Below are positions 32,607 through 39,358 of a stretch of 39,358 nt of DNA, piece after piece; position 1 is the stretch's first letter, and each line of letters starts with the position of its first letter. Source of the stretch: Phaeobacter sp. 11ANDIMAR09. Lineage in GTDB: Bacteria; Pseudomonadota; Alphaproteobacteria; Rhodobacterales; Rhodobacteraceae. The stretch covers positions 1 through 39,358 of the forward strand of contig NZ_LIKT01000032.1 of the NCBI RefSeq assembly GCF_001294455.1, given 5' to 3'. Below the pieces are notes generated by a model. That model did no database searches, was not told the origin of the DNA, and was given only the letters and a program-made list of their open reading frames with translations. The translations under genes were made by a program, and so were the position numbers.

Positions 32607-32651
32607 GAAGATCCTTCAGTGACTGCGGAGTGACACGAGGGGGAGGCTGTG

Positions 32652-33824
32652 ATGGCGCGAGCGGACCACTACGATATCGATCTGGAACGGTTCTGGCAGG
32701 ATCCTTACCCCGACCTGGCCAAGATGCGGGCGCAGGCCCCAGTAGTCTTTGTGCCGCAGCTTCAGGCGCATTTGATCACCCGCCGCGACGATATATTTTG
32801 CGAAGAAAAGAAGGTCGAGATCTTTTCTTCGGAACAGCCCGAGGGGCTGATGGTTCAGCTGATGGGGGAGAACATGATGCGCAAGGACGGGGAAGCGCAT
32901 ATGCGCGAGCGCCGGGCGGTGTTTCCCGCGGTTTCTCCCAAAACGGTGCGCGACCATTGGCTGGGACAATTTCGGGCCCTAGCGCAGGATGTACTGGTGC
33001 AGTTAGAGCCCAAGGGAAGCTGCGATCTGGTGCGCGATTATGCGATGGCGGTCTCGGGCGAGGCGCTGAGGCGGATCACCGGGCTGACCAATCTGACGGC
33101 ACAGGAAATGGATCAAGTGAGCCAACACATGATTGATGGCTGTGCCAACTATGCAGGCGATTCCGAGGTCGAGCGCCGCTGCCATCAGGCCACGAGGAAA
33201 ATCGACGATTGTATCACGGCTAAACTGGCGCAGACCGCAGAGATGCAGGAGCTGTCTCTTTTGGCTGTGCAGAATAGGGCGGGGCTGTCGGAGGATATGA
33301 TCCGCGCCAATATCAAACTCGCCATATCTGGTGGGCAGAACGAACCGCGCGATGCTATTGCCGGGACGGTCTGGGCCTTGCTGCGTCACCCTGACCAGCT
33401 GGCGGAGGTCCAGTCGGGGCGGGCCAGCTGGCTGCAGGCCTTTGAGGAATACGCGCGCTGGATCTCTCCGATTGGCATGTCCCCAAGACGGGTGGCACGA
33501 GAATACACATTGCACGGGGTGACATTGCACCCCGACGATCGGGTCTTCTTGATGTATGGTTCTGGCAACCGGGACGAGCGGGTCTTTGCACGACCTGATG
33601 CGTTTGACCTGACGCAGGATTGCTCACGCGCGATTTCATTTGGCGCCGGGCCGCATTTTTGTGCCGGAGCATGGATCTCCAAGGCATTGATCGGCCAGGT
33701 GGCCCTGCCAATGCTTTTTGAAGCGATGCAGGATCTGCGTCTTGATGGTGATGCCGAATTTGGCGGCTGGGCCTTTCGCGGGGCGCTGTCGGTTCCCGTT
33801 GCCTGGACATCCGAAGGGATTTGA
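32652..33824 (+). CDS. Cytochrome P450
   Basis: The soluble 390-residue P450 has the heme-thiolate motif FGAGPHFCAGAW (Cys at 337) and the K-helix ExxR motif in FEEYARW. The I-helix reads AISGGQNEPRD where most P450s have the acid-Thr pair (AGxxT); here the Thr position is Pro. There is no membrane anchor, as is usual for bacterial P450s that need ferredoxin partners; none is next to it. Substrate unknown. Start: ATG at 32652 behind GAGG; a GTG one codon earlier is also possible. It is divergent from MarR, its likely regulator. Confidence 0.93.
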   Translation: MARADHYDIDLERFWQDPYPDLAKMRAQAPVVFVPQLQAHLITRRDDIFCEEKKVEIFSSEQPEGLMVQLMGENMMRKDGEAHMRERRAVFPAVSPKTVRDHWLGQFRALAQDVLVQLEPKGSCDLVRDYAMAVSGEALRRITGLTNLTAQEMDQVSQHMIDGCANYAGDSEVERRCHQATRKIDDCITAKLAQTAEMQELSLLAVQNRAGLSEDMIRANIKLAISGGQNEPRDAIAGTVWALLRHPDQLAEVQSGRASWLQAFEEYARWISPIGMSPRRVAREYTLHGVTLHPDDRVFLMYGSGNRDERVFARPDAFDLTQDCSRAISFGAGPHFCAGAWISKALIGQVALPMLFEAMQDLRLDGDAEFGGWAFRGALSVPVAWTSEGI

Positions 33825-34200
33825 TCGTCAGCTTGGGGAAAGGGGCATGGCCGGAGCCAATTTCTGTGAGGCAGGAGATGCGTCAAAAGAGCGAGCGAAA
33901 AGTGAAGGGCTTGGGGTCCCGAGGTGACACATGCCTTAGCGCAGGGGGGCAAGGCGCGTTGTGAAAAATAGCGAACGCGATGTCACCTCGGGTAGAGCCG
34001 GGTGTTCCAAATCCGGCTGCAAGCACATGAGCGGGAATCCAAGGGGCCGCCCAGCAATTACATCCTAGGGGAGATTGTGGGGAAATACACGTTAAAGTTT
34101 AGTTGCGGGTGAATATTTTCGCCCGGTCCTGTCAATTCGCATGATGCGCCCCTTTGGATGGCTCAGGTGAATATGTGTAATATACTGAATTTTTTAGAAA
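33825..34200. other. Gene-free stretch between the P450 and rpsU genes
   Basis: I see no convincing gene in these bases. Two foldable parts are present: the multi-stem element at 33918-34018 and a separate hairpin at 34106-34125 (CGGGTGAA/TTCGCCCG around TATT). The last 60 bases are AT-rich. Nothing else stands out. Confidence 0.6.
33918..34018. ncRNA. Candidate structured RNA or intergenic repeat with a three-way junction
   Basis: A perfect 12-bp stem (CCCGAGGTGACA at 33918-33929 with TGTCACCTCGGG at 33981-33992) encloses two inner stems: GCCTT/AAGGC (33933-33937 with 33951-33955) and GCGTT/AACGC (33956-33960 with 33974-33978). A fourth hairpin follows, AGCCGG/CCGGCT (33996-34001 with 34013-34018), with an 11-base loop. 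All stems were found by eye. Strand is not known since palindromic structure is symmetric. It may be a small RNA, an RNA 3' end, or a short palindromic repeat. I match it to no known RNA family. Confidence 0.45.
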
Positions 34201-34240
34201 AATGAAGTTCAGCACCAGGCGGCAGCCCGGAAATGACAAA

Positions 34241-34263
34241 CCCCCGAGCCCAGGGCGCGGGGG
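34241..34263 (-). terminator. Intrinsic terminator of rpsU
   Basis: On the minus strand CCCCCG pairs with CGGGGG around an 11-base loop, followed by TTTGTC. It lies 55 bases past the rpsU stop. Confidence 0.75.
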
Positions 34264-34317
34264 TCATCAACTTTGTGTCCAGAAAAGACTGGAAGCCAAA
34301 AGGCGGATAGAAGGAGC

Positions 34318-34524
34318 TTAGAGCATACCTTCGCGCTGTGCTTTCTTACGCGCCAGTTTACGGGCACGGCGAATCGCTTCAGCTTTCTCGCGCGCTTTTT
34401 TCTCGGACGGCTTTTCGAAATGTTGCTTGAGCTTCATTTCGCGGAAGACGCCTTCACGCTGCAGCTTTTTCTTCAGAGCGCGGAGCGCCTGATCGACATT
34501 GTTGTCACGAACACTAACCTGCAT
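34318..34524 (-). CDS. rpsU: 30S ribosomal protein S21
   Basis: The 68-residue basic protein begins [20 protein letters not shown] and has [23 protein letters not shown], the S21 core, with a Lys/Arg-rich tail. It binds the small subunit near the anti-Shine-Dalgarno end of 16S rRNA. Start: ATG at 34522-34524, behind AAAGGTGG. It is divergent from the COQ9 gene, an arrangement I recall in related bacteria. Confidence 0.97.
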   Translation of the reverse strand: MQVSVRDNNVDQALRALKKKLQREGVFREMKLKQHFEKPSEKKAREKAEAIRRARKLARKKAQREGML

Positions 34525-34675
34525 GTGGTTTTCACCACCTTTCTAGATAGAGTTGCAAGGATTTGCAGGAGGGGGCCATATAGCAAAGCTCCTGTTTGTT
34601 GTCTAGTACTGTGATATCAAGACGCGACTCCCTATTTGACAGGGAGAGCCCACATTTCAATTCCGGGAGACCCCC

Positions 34676-35374
34676 ATGAGCGGCCAGCACAACCAGTCAG
34701 ACCCTTCCAGCGATCTGGTGAGCCAACTATTGGATGCAGCCCTGCTGCATGTGGTGTTTGACGGCTGGTCCAAAGCAACATTTGACGCCGCGGTTTCTGA
34801 CAGCGGCGTCAATCCGGTGCTGGCGCAGGCGCTTTGTCCACGCGGCGCTGTGGATCTGGCGCTGGCCTATCACCGGCGCGGTGATCAGATGATGTTGGCG
34901 CGTCTGTCCGAGACGGATCTTTCCGAGTTGCGGTTCCGCGACCGAATCGCCGCTATGATCCGCTATCGGCTGGAAGTGACCGAGGACAAGGAAGCCGTGC
35001 GTCGTGGGGTGACGCTTTTTGCCCTGCCGCAACATGCCGCTACCGGAGCCAAGGCGCTGTGGGGTACCTGTGACGCCATTTGGGCCGCGTTGGGCGACAC
35101 ATCGGACGACCTGAACTGGTACAGCAAGCGCACCATCCTGTCGGGGGTCTATTCCTCGACGCTGCTGTATTGGCTCGGGGATGACAGTCCCGACCATCAG
35201 GCGACCTGGGAGTTTCTGGATCGGCGCATCGACAATGTGATGCAGTTCGAGAAGGTCAAGGCAGATATGCGCAAGAACCCTCTGCTGAAACCGCTGATGG
35301 CGGGGTCGGAGTGGCTGTCGTCGCAGATCAAACCGCCTGCGGGTCAGGATGATATGCCAGGCCGACAGCGCTGA
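34676..35374 (+). CDS. COQ9 family protein
   Basis: The 232-residue protein has an N-terminal TetR-like helical region (SDLVSQLLDAALLHVVFDGWSKATFDAAV) and the COQ9 core: VTLFALPQHAATGAKALWGTCDAIWAALGDTSDDLNWYSKRTILSGVYSSTLLYWL. COQ9 proteins bind lipids and help ubiquinone biosynthesis, delivering intermediates to COQ7-type hydroxylases. Start: ATG at 34676 behind GGGAGA. Same strand as the quinone oxidoreductase gene, 142 bases ahead, which may or may not share its transcript. Confidence 0.93.
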   Translation: MSGQHNQSDPSSDLVSQLLDAALLHVVFDGWSKATFDAAVSDSGVNPVLAQALCPRGAVDLALAYHRRGDQMMLARLSETDLSELRFRDRIAAMIRYRLEVTEDKEAVRRGVTLFALPQHAATGAKALWGTCDAIWAALGDTSDDLNWYSKRTILSGVYSSTLLYWLGDDSPDHQATWEFLDRRIDNVMQFEKVKADMRKNPLLKPLMAGSEWLSSQIKPPAGQDDMPGRQR

Positions 35375-35516
35375 CCGCGCAGTTTTCTAGGGCGAAGCGT
35401 CGCGCGATGTGACGCAAGATCGGGCTGGGCTTTGCCCGGCTGGTCGGTCACGATACCTGCAAAACTGGATAGGGGCCGGGCTGCACCCTCGGTCCAAGAC
35501 AATAAGGATCCCCTGT

Positions 35517-36512
35517 ATGAGCGATATGATGCGTGCTATTGAAATCTCCACCCCCGGCGGGCCGGAAGTTCTGACCCTTACCCAGCGCCCGGTGCCCGTG
35601 CCAGAGCATGGCCAGGTGGTGTTGAAAGTGGCCTATGCGGGGGTCAATCGCCCGGACGCCCTGCAACGGGCAGGGGCCTATAATCCGCCCCCCGGCGCCA
35701 GCGATCTGCCGGGTCTGGAAGCGGCGGGCGAAGTCATGGCGCTGGGCGCTGGTGTCACCGGGCTCAGCATTGGGGATCACGTCTGTGCCCTGCTTCCTGG
35801 CGGTGGCTACGCCGAATACGTAGCCACCCCGGCGGCACATTGCCTGCCACTTCCTGCTGGGATGAGCCTGAAACAGGCGGCCTGCCTGCCAGAAACCTGC
35901 TTTACCGTCTGGTCCAATGTCTTCACCCGCGGCGGGCTGGAAGCAGGCGAGCGGTTTTTGGTGCATGGCGGATCTTCGGGGATCGGGACGACTGCAATCC
36001 AGTTGGCCTCGGCGCTGGGCGCGCGGGTCTTTACCACCGCTGGATCGGCGGAGAAATGCCAGGCCTGTCTGGATCTCGGGGCGGAACGTGCGATCAACTA
36101 CAAGGATGAAGATTTTGTCGAAGTGCTACGGGCTGAAGGTGGTGCTGACCTGATCCTCGATATGGTTGGGGGAGACTATATTCCTCGCAATATCAAAACC
36201 CTGGCCAATGATGGCCGCCTGGTTCACATCGCCTTTCTGTCCGGTCCCAAGGCCGAGCTGAACTTTGCCCAGATCATGGCGCGCCGCCTGACCGTCACCG
36301 GCTCGACCCTGCGCCCACAAAGCGATCTGGCTAAGGCGCGTATCGCCCAGGATCTCTTGGAAGTGGTCTGGCCACTCATTGAGGCCGGCAAACTGGCGCC
36401 GGTGATGGACAGTGAATTCCCGCTGAAAGAGGCCGCTGCGGCCCATGCTCGGATGGAAAGCTCGGGCCATATCGGCAAGATCGTTCTCAAGGTCGCTGGC
36501 GAAAGCGACTGA
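35517..36512 (+). CDS. NAD(P)H-quinone oxidoreductase, PIG3/QOR-like
   Basis: The 331-residue medium-chain dehydrogenase/reductase has the zinc-free QOR pattern: MRAIEISTPGGPEVL, AGVNRPDALQRAGAY, YAEYVATPA, the nucleotide-binding VHGGSSGIGTTAIQLASALGARV, and GGDYIPRNIKTLANDGRLV. Members reduce quinones or unsaturated carbonyls with NAD(P)H. The PIG3 branch is suggested by NPPPGASDLPGLEAAG. Start: ATG at 35517; a second ATG (MRAIE) twelve bases on is also possible. An intrinsic terminator follows. Confidence 0.93.
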   Translation: MSDMMRAIEISTPGGPEVLTLTQRPVPVPEHGQVVLKVAYAGVNRPDALQRAGAYNPPPGASDLPGLEAAGEVMALGAGVTGLSIGDHVCALLPGGGYAEYVATPAAHCLPLPAGMSLKQAACLPETCFTVWSNVFTRGGLEAGERFLVHGGSSGIGTTAIQLASALGARVFTTAGSAEKCQACLDLGAERAINYKDEDFVEVLRAEGGADLILDMVGGDYIPRNIKTLANDGRLVHIAFLSGPKAELNFAQIMARRLTVTGSTLRPQSDLAKARIAQDLLEVVWPLIEAGKLAPVMDSEFPLKEAAAAHARMESSGHIGKIVLKVAGESD

Positions 36513-36534
36513 TCTGAAAGCAGATAGAAACACC

Positions 36535-36566
36535 AAAGGCGCGCTCGGGTTTCGGGCGCGCCTTTT
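36535..36566. terminator. Intrinsic terminator of the quinone oxidoreductase gene
   Basis: AAAGGCGCGC pairs with GCGCGCCTTT around an 11-base GC-rich loop and ends in TTTT. It lies 22 bases past the stop; the flanking A and T runs could let it act for the convergent RNase T2 gene too. Confidence 0.85.
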
Positions 36567-36636
36567 GCTTCTTAGGGTCTGTTTTTGGCTCAAGAAGCGA
36601 TTCCCTGTGCCCCTGCCAGGGCGTGGCAGCAAAGGG

Positions 36637-37284
36637 TCAGCGTATCGGTGTAAACAGCGCGTCGGTCAGGCTGCAATCCTTGATCACATCGCGGCCGCAA
36701 GGCACCGGCTGCATATCCTTTGACAGGCACAGGCGCACCTCTTGAATGTGGTGATCACGGCAGGTGACGGTCACGCTGTCGGCGTCAAACTGCGGGTTGG
36801 CTTGCAAAAAGGCCTTTTCGATCAAAGCCGCAGGCAGGGTCACCGCGCGGTCAAGCTTGCGAAAAATCTGTGGCCGGTTGACCCCGTCATAGGCAGCACG
36901 GGAGAGGTCAAGATAGGCATGGGCAGCCAGACCAGAGCAGGTGCCGTGTTTCTTCCACTGATGCCAGGCCAGACCGGGAGTTCCCATGATATCAGCCATT
37001 TCGGCGGTTTCACTCCGCCGGGGCGGGGCCTCGGGCGTGTTGCAATAGCTGGGCCAGCCGCGATGAAACTGCGGCCAGAGCCCGTGCAGGGTCCAGCCAA
37101 AATCATGGCGCGGATCGCATTGATCTGAGCCCTTGGCATCGCCTTCGATCTCGCACCAATTGGGCGACCAGCTGAGCGCCAATACGTAATAGTCGAATTC
37201 ACCTGCCTTCTCGCCATCTGCCTGAGCGGCTGGGGCGAGAAACCCGGTGAGGGTCAAAATTGCTGCGAACAAGAACCTGTGCAT
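36637..37284 (-). CDS. Ribonuclease T2 family protein
   Basis: The 215-residue protein starts with a signal peptide (MHRFLFAAILTLTGFLAPAAQA, cleavage near residue 22), so it is periplasmic or secreted. Conserved active segments are CAS I FGWTLHGLWPQ (His67) and CAS II HQWKKHGTCSG (His108 and His113). Eight or more Cys suggest disulfides. RNase T2 cleaves RNA through a 2',3'-cyclic phosphate, mainly for scavenging. The usual Glu of CAS II (HEW) is Gln109 here. Start: ATG at 37282-37284 behind AAAGAGGCG. Confidence 0.95.
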   Translation of the reverse strand: MHRFLFAAILTLTGFLAPAAQADGEKAGEFDYYVLALSWSPNWCEIEGDAKGSDQCDPRHDFGWTLHGLWPQFHRGWPSYCNTPEAPPRRSETAEMADIMGTPGLAWHQWKKHGTCSGLAAHAYLDLSRAAYDGVNRPQIFRKLDRAVTLPAALIEKAFLQANPQFDADSVTVTCRDHHIQEVRLCLSKDMQPVPCGRDVIKDCSLTDALFTPIR

Positions 37285-37430
37285 CGCCTCTTTCCTTATG
37301 AAAACAGCGCGACTATATAGGACTGAAGTTCCCCGACAATGGAAACCGACCCCAAACCACCGGGGCAGCCTAATTCAGGCGACGGGAAAGTTGTATTTTG
37401 GGGCAGGATGTAGGTTTAGGAGATGAGCTC

Positions 37431-38195
37431 ATGGCAAAACCATTGATGGCCAAGGCGACCGCTGTGTGGCTGGTGGACAATACAACGATCAGCTTCAAGC
37501 AGATCGCGGATTTCGTCGGCATGCACGAGTTGGAAATTCAGGGGATTGCGGATGGCGATGTGGCTGCTGGGGTTAAGGGCTTTGACCCGATCGCCAACAA
37601 CCAGCTGACCCAGGATGAGATCAGCCAGGCCGAAGCCAATCCGCTGTATAAGCTGAAGCTCAAGTTCAACGCGGCAGCTGCGGGCGAAGAAAAGCGCCGT
37701 GGTCCGCGCTACACACCGCTGTCCAAGCGTCAGGACCGGCCCAATTCGATTCTCTGGCTGGTGAAGTTCCACCCTGAGCTGTCGGATGGCCAGATTGCGA
37801 AACTGGTGGGCACCACCAAGCCGACCATTCAGTCGATCCGCGAACGCACCCATTGGAACATTTCCAACATGCAGCCAATTGATCCGGTTGCGCTGGGCCT
37901 GTGTAAACAGTCTGAGCTGGATTCCATCGTGCAAAAGGCTGCGGCCAAGAAAGCCGCCGAAGGTGGCGTGATGAGCGATGACGAGCGCCGGAAACTGGTT
38001 TCGACCGAGCAGTCGCTTGGTATGGAAGCCGAACCCAAAATCCCCGCCGGGATTGAAGGTCTGGAGACCTTTACGCTGGGGGGTGACAGTGAACGTCCCA
38101 GCGCAGATCCTGTTGTTGATGCGGATAGCTTCTTTAATCTGCCTGATACGGATGAGTCAGACGACGAAGACAATTCTGACGATCCACGTCTCTAA
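37431..38195 (+). CDS. trcR: Cell-cycle transcriptional regulator TrcR (DUF1013)
   Basis: The 254-residue DUF1013 protein has an N-terminal helix-turn-helix (ATAVWLVDNTTISFKQIADFVGMHELEI), a second one (FHPELSDGQIAKLVGTTKPTIQSIRERTHW) and a strongly acidic C-terminal tail (DTDESDDEDNSDD). In alphaproteobacteria the family is annotated as TrcR, a cell-cycle regulator. Start: ATG at 37431 with AGGAG upstream. It is convergent with recR across a terminator. The paired HTH domains fit DNA binding. Confidence 0.93.
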   Translation: MAKPLMAKATAVWLVDNTTISFKQIADFVGMHELEIQGIADGDVAAGVKGFDPIANNQLTQDEISQAEANPLYKLKLKFNAAAAGEEKRRGPRYTPLSKRQDRPNSILWLVKFHPELSDGQIAKLVGTTKPTIQSIRERTHWNISNMQPIDPVALGLCKQSELDSIVQKAAAKKAAEGGVMSDDERRKLVSTEQSLGMEAEPKIPAGIEGLETFTLGGDSERPSADPVVDADSFFNLPDTDESDDEDNSDDPRL

Positions 38196-38219
38196 AGCGT
38201 CCATACGCTGTGCAATTCC

Positions 38220-38250
38220 AAAGGCCATGCCTCTAGGGGTGTGGCCTTTT
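38220..38250. terminator. Intrinsic terminator between trcR and recR
   Basis: AAAGGCCATGCC pairs with GGTGTGGCCTTT (some wobble) around a short loop and ends in TTTT. It serves trcR and possibly convergent recR. Confidence 0.82.
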
Positions 38251-38302
38251 GTGTCGGGGCCAGGCTCAGCAGTTCCCGACTATAGAGAGCTATGCCCGGC
38301 CT

Positions 38303-38902
38303 TTACAGCTGCTTGCGGGCGTTCAAGGCTGCGATGATCGTGCCGTCGTCCAGATAGTCCAGCTCGCCGCCAATTGGCACCCCCTGCGCCAGTGTGGTGA
38401 TCTGAACCTGCCCCTCCAGTTGATCCGCGATGTAATGCGCAGTGGTCTGTCCATCAATGGTGGCGTTCAGAGCCAGAATGACTTCCCGCATGCCTTCGCT
38501 GGCCACCCGGTCTACCAGCCGGGGAATCCGCAGCTCCTCTGGGCCAATGGCATCCAGCGCCGAGAGGGTGCCGCCCAGGACATGGTAGCGCCCCTTGAAA
38601 CTGGCAGCGCGTTCCATCGCCCACAGATCCGAGACAGTTTCGACCACACAGATCTCTCCATTGGCGCGGGTTTCATCGGTGCAGATGCCACAGATATCGC
38701 GGGTGCCGACGTTGCCGCAATTCAGGCATTCACGCGCATTGGCAGCGACCTGGCTCAGGCTGTCGGCCAGCGGCGTGAGAAGTAGGGATCGTTTGCGAAT
38801 AAGATGCAGAACTGCGCGTCGCGCCGACCGCGGCCCCATACCAGGCAGTTTCGCCATCAAGGCTATCAGGTGCTCGATCTCGCTGATGCTGTCGTCATTC
38901 AT
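38303..38902 (-). CDS. recR: Recombination protein RecR
   Basis: The 199-residue protein has a helix-hairpin-helix ([17 protein letters not shown] at about 19-35), a four-Cys zinc finger (C59, C62, C71, C74), a Toprim domain (about 82-175; [18 protein letters not shown]) and the C-terminal [25 protein letters not shown]. RecR acts with RecF/RecO to load RecA at gaps. Start: ATG at 38900-38902; longer frame adds 24 atypical residues. dnaX and the YbaB gene, usual neighbours elsewhere, are not seen downstream. Confidence 0.97.
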   Translation of the reverse strand: MNDDSISEIEHLIALMAKLPGMGPRSARRAVLHLIRKRSLLLTPLADSLSQVAANARECLNCGNVGTRDICGICTDETRANGEICVVETVSDLWAMERAASFKGRYHVLGGTLSALDAIGPEELRIPRLVDRVASEGMREVILALNATIDGQTTAHYIADQLEGQVQITTLAQGVPIGGELDYLDDGTIIAALNARKQL

Positions 38903-39277
38903 GTGCCGGATCCTTTGCGCTTGCCGCATATAGGCGCAAAGCCCCCAGGTGCTGCAAGGCCCAAGGCGCCACAAAACGGAGCAGGCCGCTGAGTTTGGGG
39001 GCGCGTGAGATTCGGATGATACCGAGGCTGGGCTTCAGATCCACGCGCGGGTGCACCTGGTTTTTCAAGCGAAATACTGCCCCCGCAGTCGTGGTTGCCA
39101 GTCATACTGCTAGATTCACCCTTGAAAAAATGCCGTTTCGGAGGCATATAAGCGACGCTTACGTTTTTCTTTTTCGACCCACTGTCTCCTGTTTACGGCG
39201 TTCAGTCTATCGATCCAGACCTACCACGCCGGGCTGCCGCACCAACGCGGGCAGCATCTTACTAGGAGATTACGGAT
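38903..39277 (+). promoter_or_regulatory. Promoter and long leader of the cold-shock gene
   Basis: This 375-base stretch has no convincing gene. A TTGAAA (39122-39127) stands 17 bases before CATATA (39145-39150), a possible promoter giving a leader of about 120 bases. The leader carries a hairpin near 39232-39254 (GCTGCCGC with GCGGGCAGC, one bulge) just before AGGAG at 39264-39268. Long structured leaders are known for cold-shock mRNAs. The promoter call is by eye. Confidence 0.5.
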
Positions 39278-39358
39278 ATGGCTTCAGGCACCGTAAAATG
39301 GTTTAACTCGACCAAAGGCTTCGGCTTCATTGCACCCGATGGCGGCAGCAAAGACGTG
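39278..39358 (+). CDS. Cold-shock protein, CspA family (partial at the window end)
   Basis: The 27 visible codons read [20 protein letters not shown] and on to the window end, an exact CspA-family N-terminus with the RNP1 motif KGFGFI. These are small RNA-chaperone OB-fold proteins of about 68-70 residues. Start: ATG at 39278 with AGGAG ten bases before. The remainder lies outside the window. Confidence 0.96.
   Translation, partial: MASGTVKWFNSTKGFGFIAPDGGSKDV

Noticed and set aside
33989-34020. tRNA-Trp-like text (GGTAGAGC, TTCCAAA)
   Set aside because: The anticodon stem does not pair and there is no acceptor stem or T arm; the piece is better explained as hairpin 33996-34018.
38995-39306. 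Plus-strand frame overlapping the start of the cold-shock gene
   Set aside because: It overlaps the certain cold-shock start in another frame and has no family pattern.
1-39358. CRISPR array or insertion sequence
   Set aside because: No regularly spaced repeats and no transposase coding region were seen; the only mobile signs are the recombinase remnant and the pheS/pheT interval.

Overview
The window reads as chromosomal DNA of a marine Rhodobacteraceae (Roseobacter-group) alphaproteobacterium. No single marker proves this. The inference rests on the combination of genes: a TrcR/DUF1013 cell-cycle regulator, a TIGR02300 FYDLN-acid protein, an Mcl1-type malyl-CoA lyase, the DgcN-DgcA pair, COQ9 beside rpsU, DUF1244 and RNase T2, plus high GC and Shine-Dalgarno-led starts. 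Most genes are single or in pairs, many pairs are divergent regulator-target pairs, and convergent ends often share a bidirectional terminator.

Layout. 1-462: the right edge of an integrated element. A frameshifted C-terminal remnant of a serine recombinase abuts the 3' end of tRNA-Ala(GGC). 463-5100: FYDLN protein, YgjP-like metallopeptidase, GntR regulator, GNAT, accA, AraC/GyrI-like regulator. 5100-6970: LysE exporter divergent from an Lrp regulator, then an Asp/Glu racemase-like protein. 7129-9592: mcl1 divergent from an MFS transporter. 9706-12749: dgcN, dgcA and a class IV aminotransferase, a likely D-glutamate/D-amino-acid catabolic operon with its own terminator. 12774-15232: LigB-type dioxygenase, DUF1244, a small membrane protein and an N-formylglutamate amidohydrolase-like protein, all on the minus strand. 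15385-23261: pyk, a small membrane protein, rpmI-rplT, a membrane-anchored nucleotide cyclase on the other strand, then pheS and pheT separated by a terminator, a DUF2513 gene and GC-rich stem-loops. 23406-25676: two acetyltransferases, a YtoQ protein and an unrecognised protein. 25738-27154: mscS and mscL. 27304-29067: ald divergent from an Lrp regulator. 29174-33824: GMC oxidoreductase, ppk2, and MarR divergent from a cytochrome P450. 33825-34317: a gene-free stretch with a strikingly foldable element. 34318-38902: rpsU, COQ9, quinone oxidoreductase, RNase T2, trcR, recR. 39278 to the end: the start of a cold-shock protein gene behind a long leader.

Functional themes are amino-acid handling (D-glutamate, alanine, LysE export, formylglutamate), C2/C3-CoA metabolism (mcl1, accA, pyk), translation (rpmI, rplT, pheS, pheT, rpsU, tRNA-Ala) and osmotic protection (mscS, mscL). 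The places I find least explained are the island edge at 1-462, the pheS/pheT interval at 20119-20807 and the structured element at 33918-34018.
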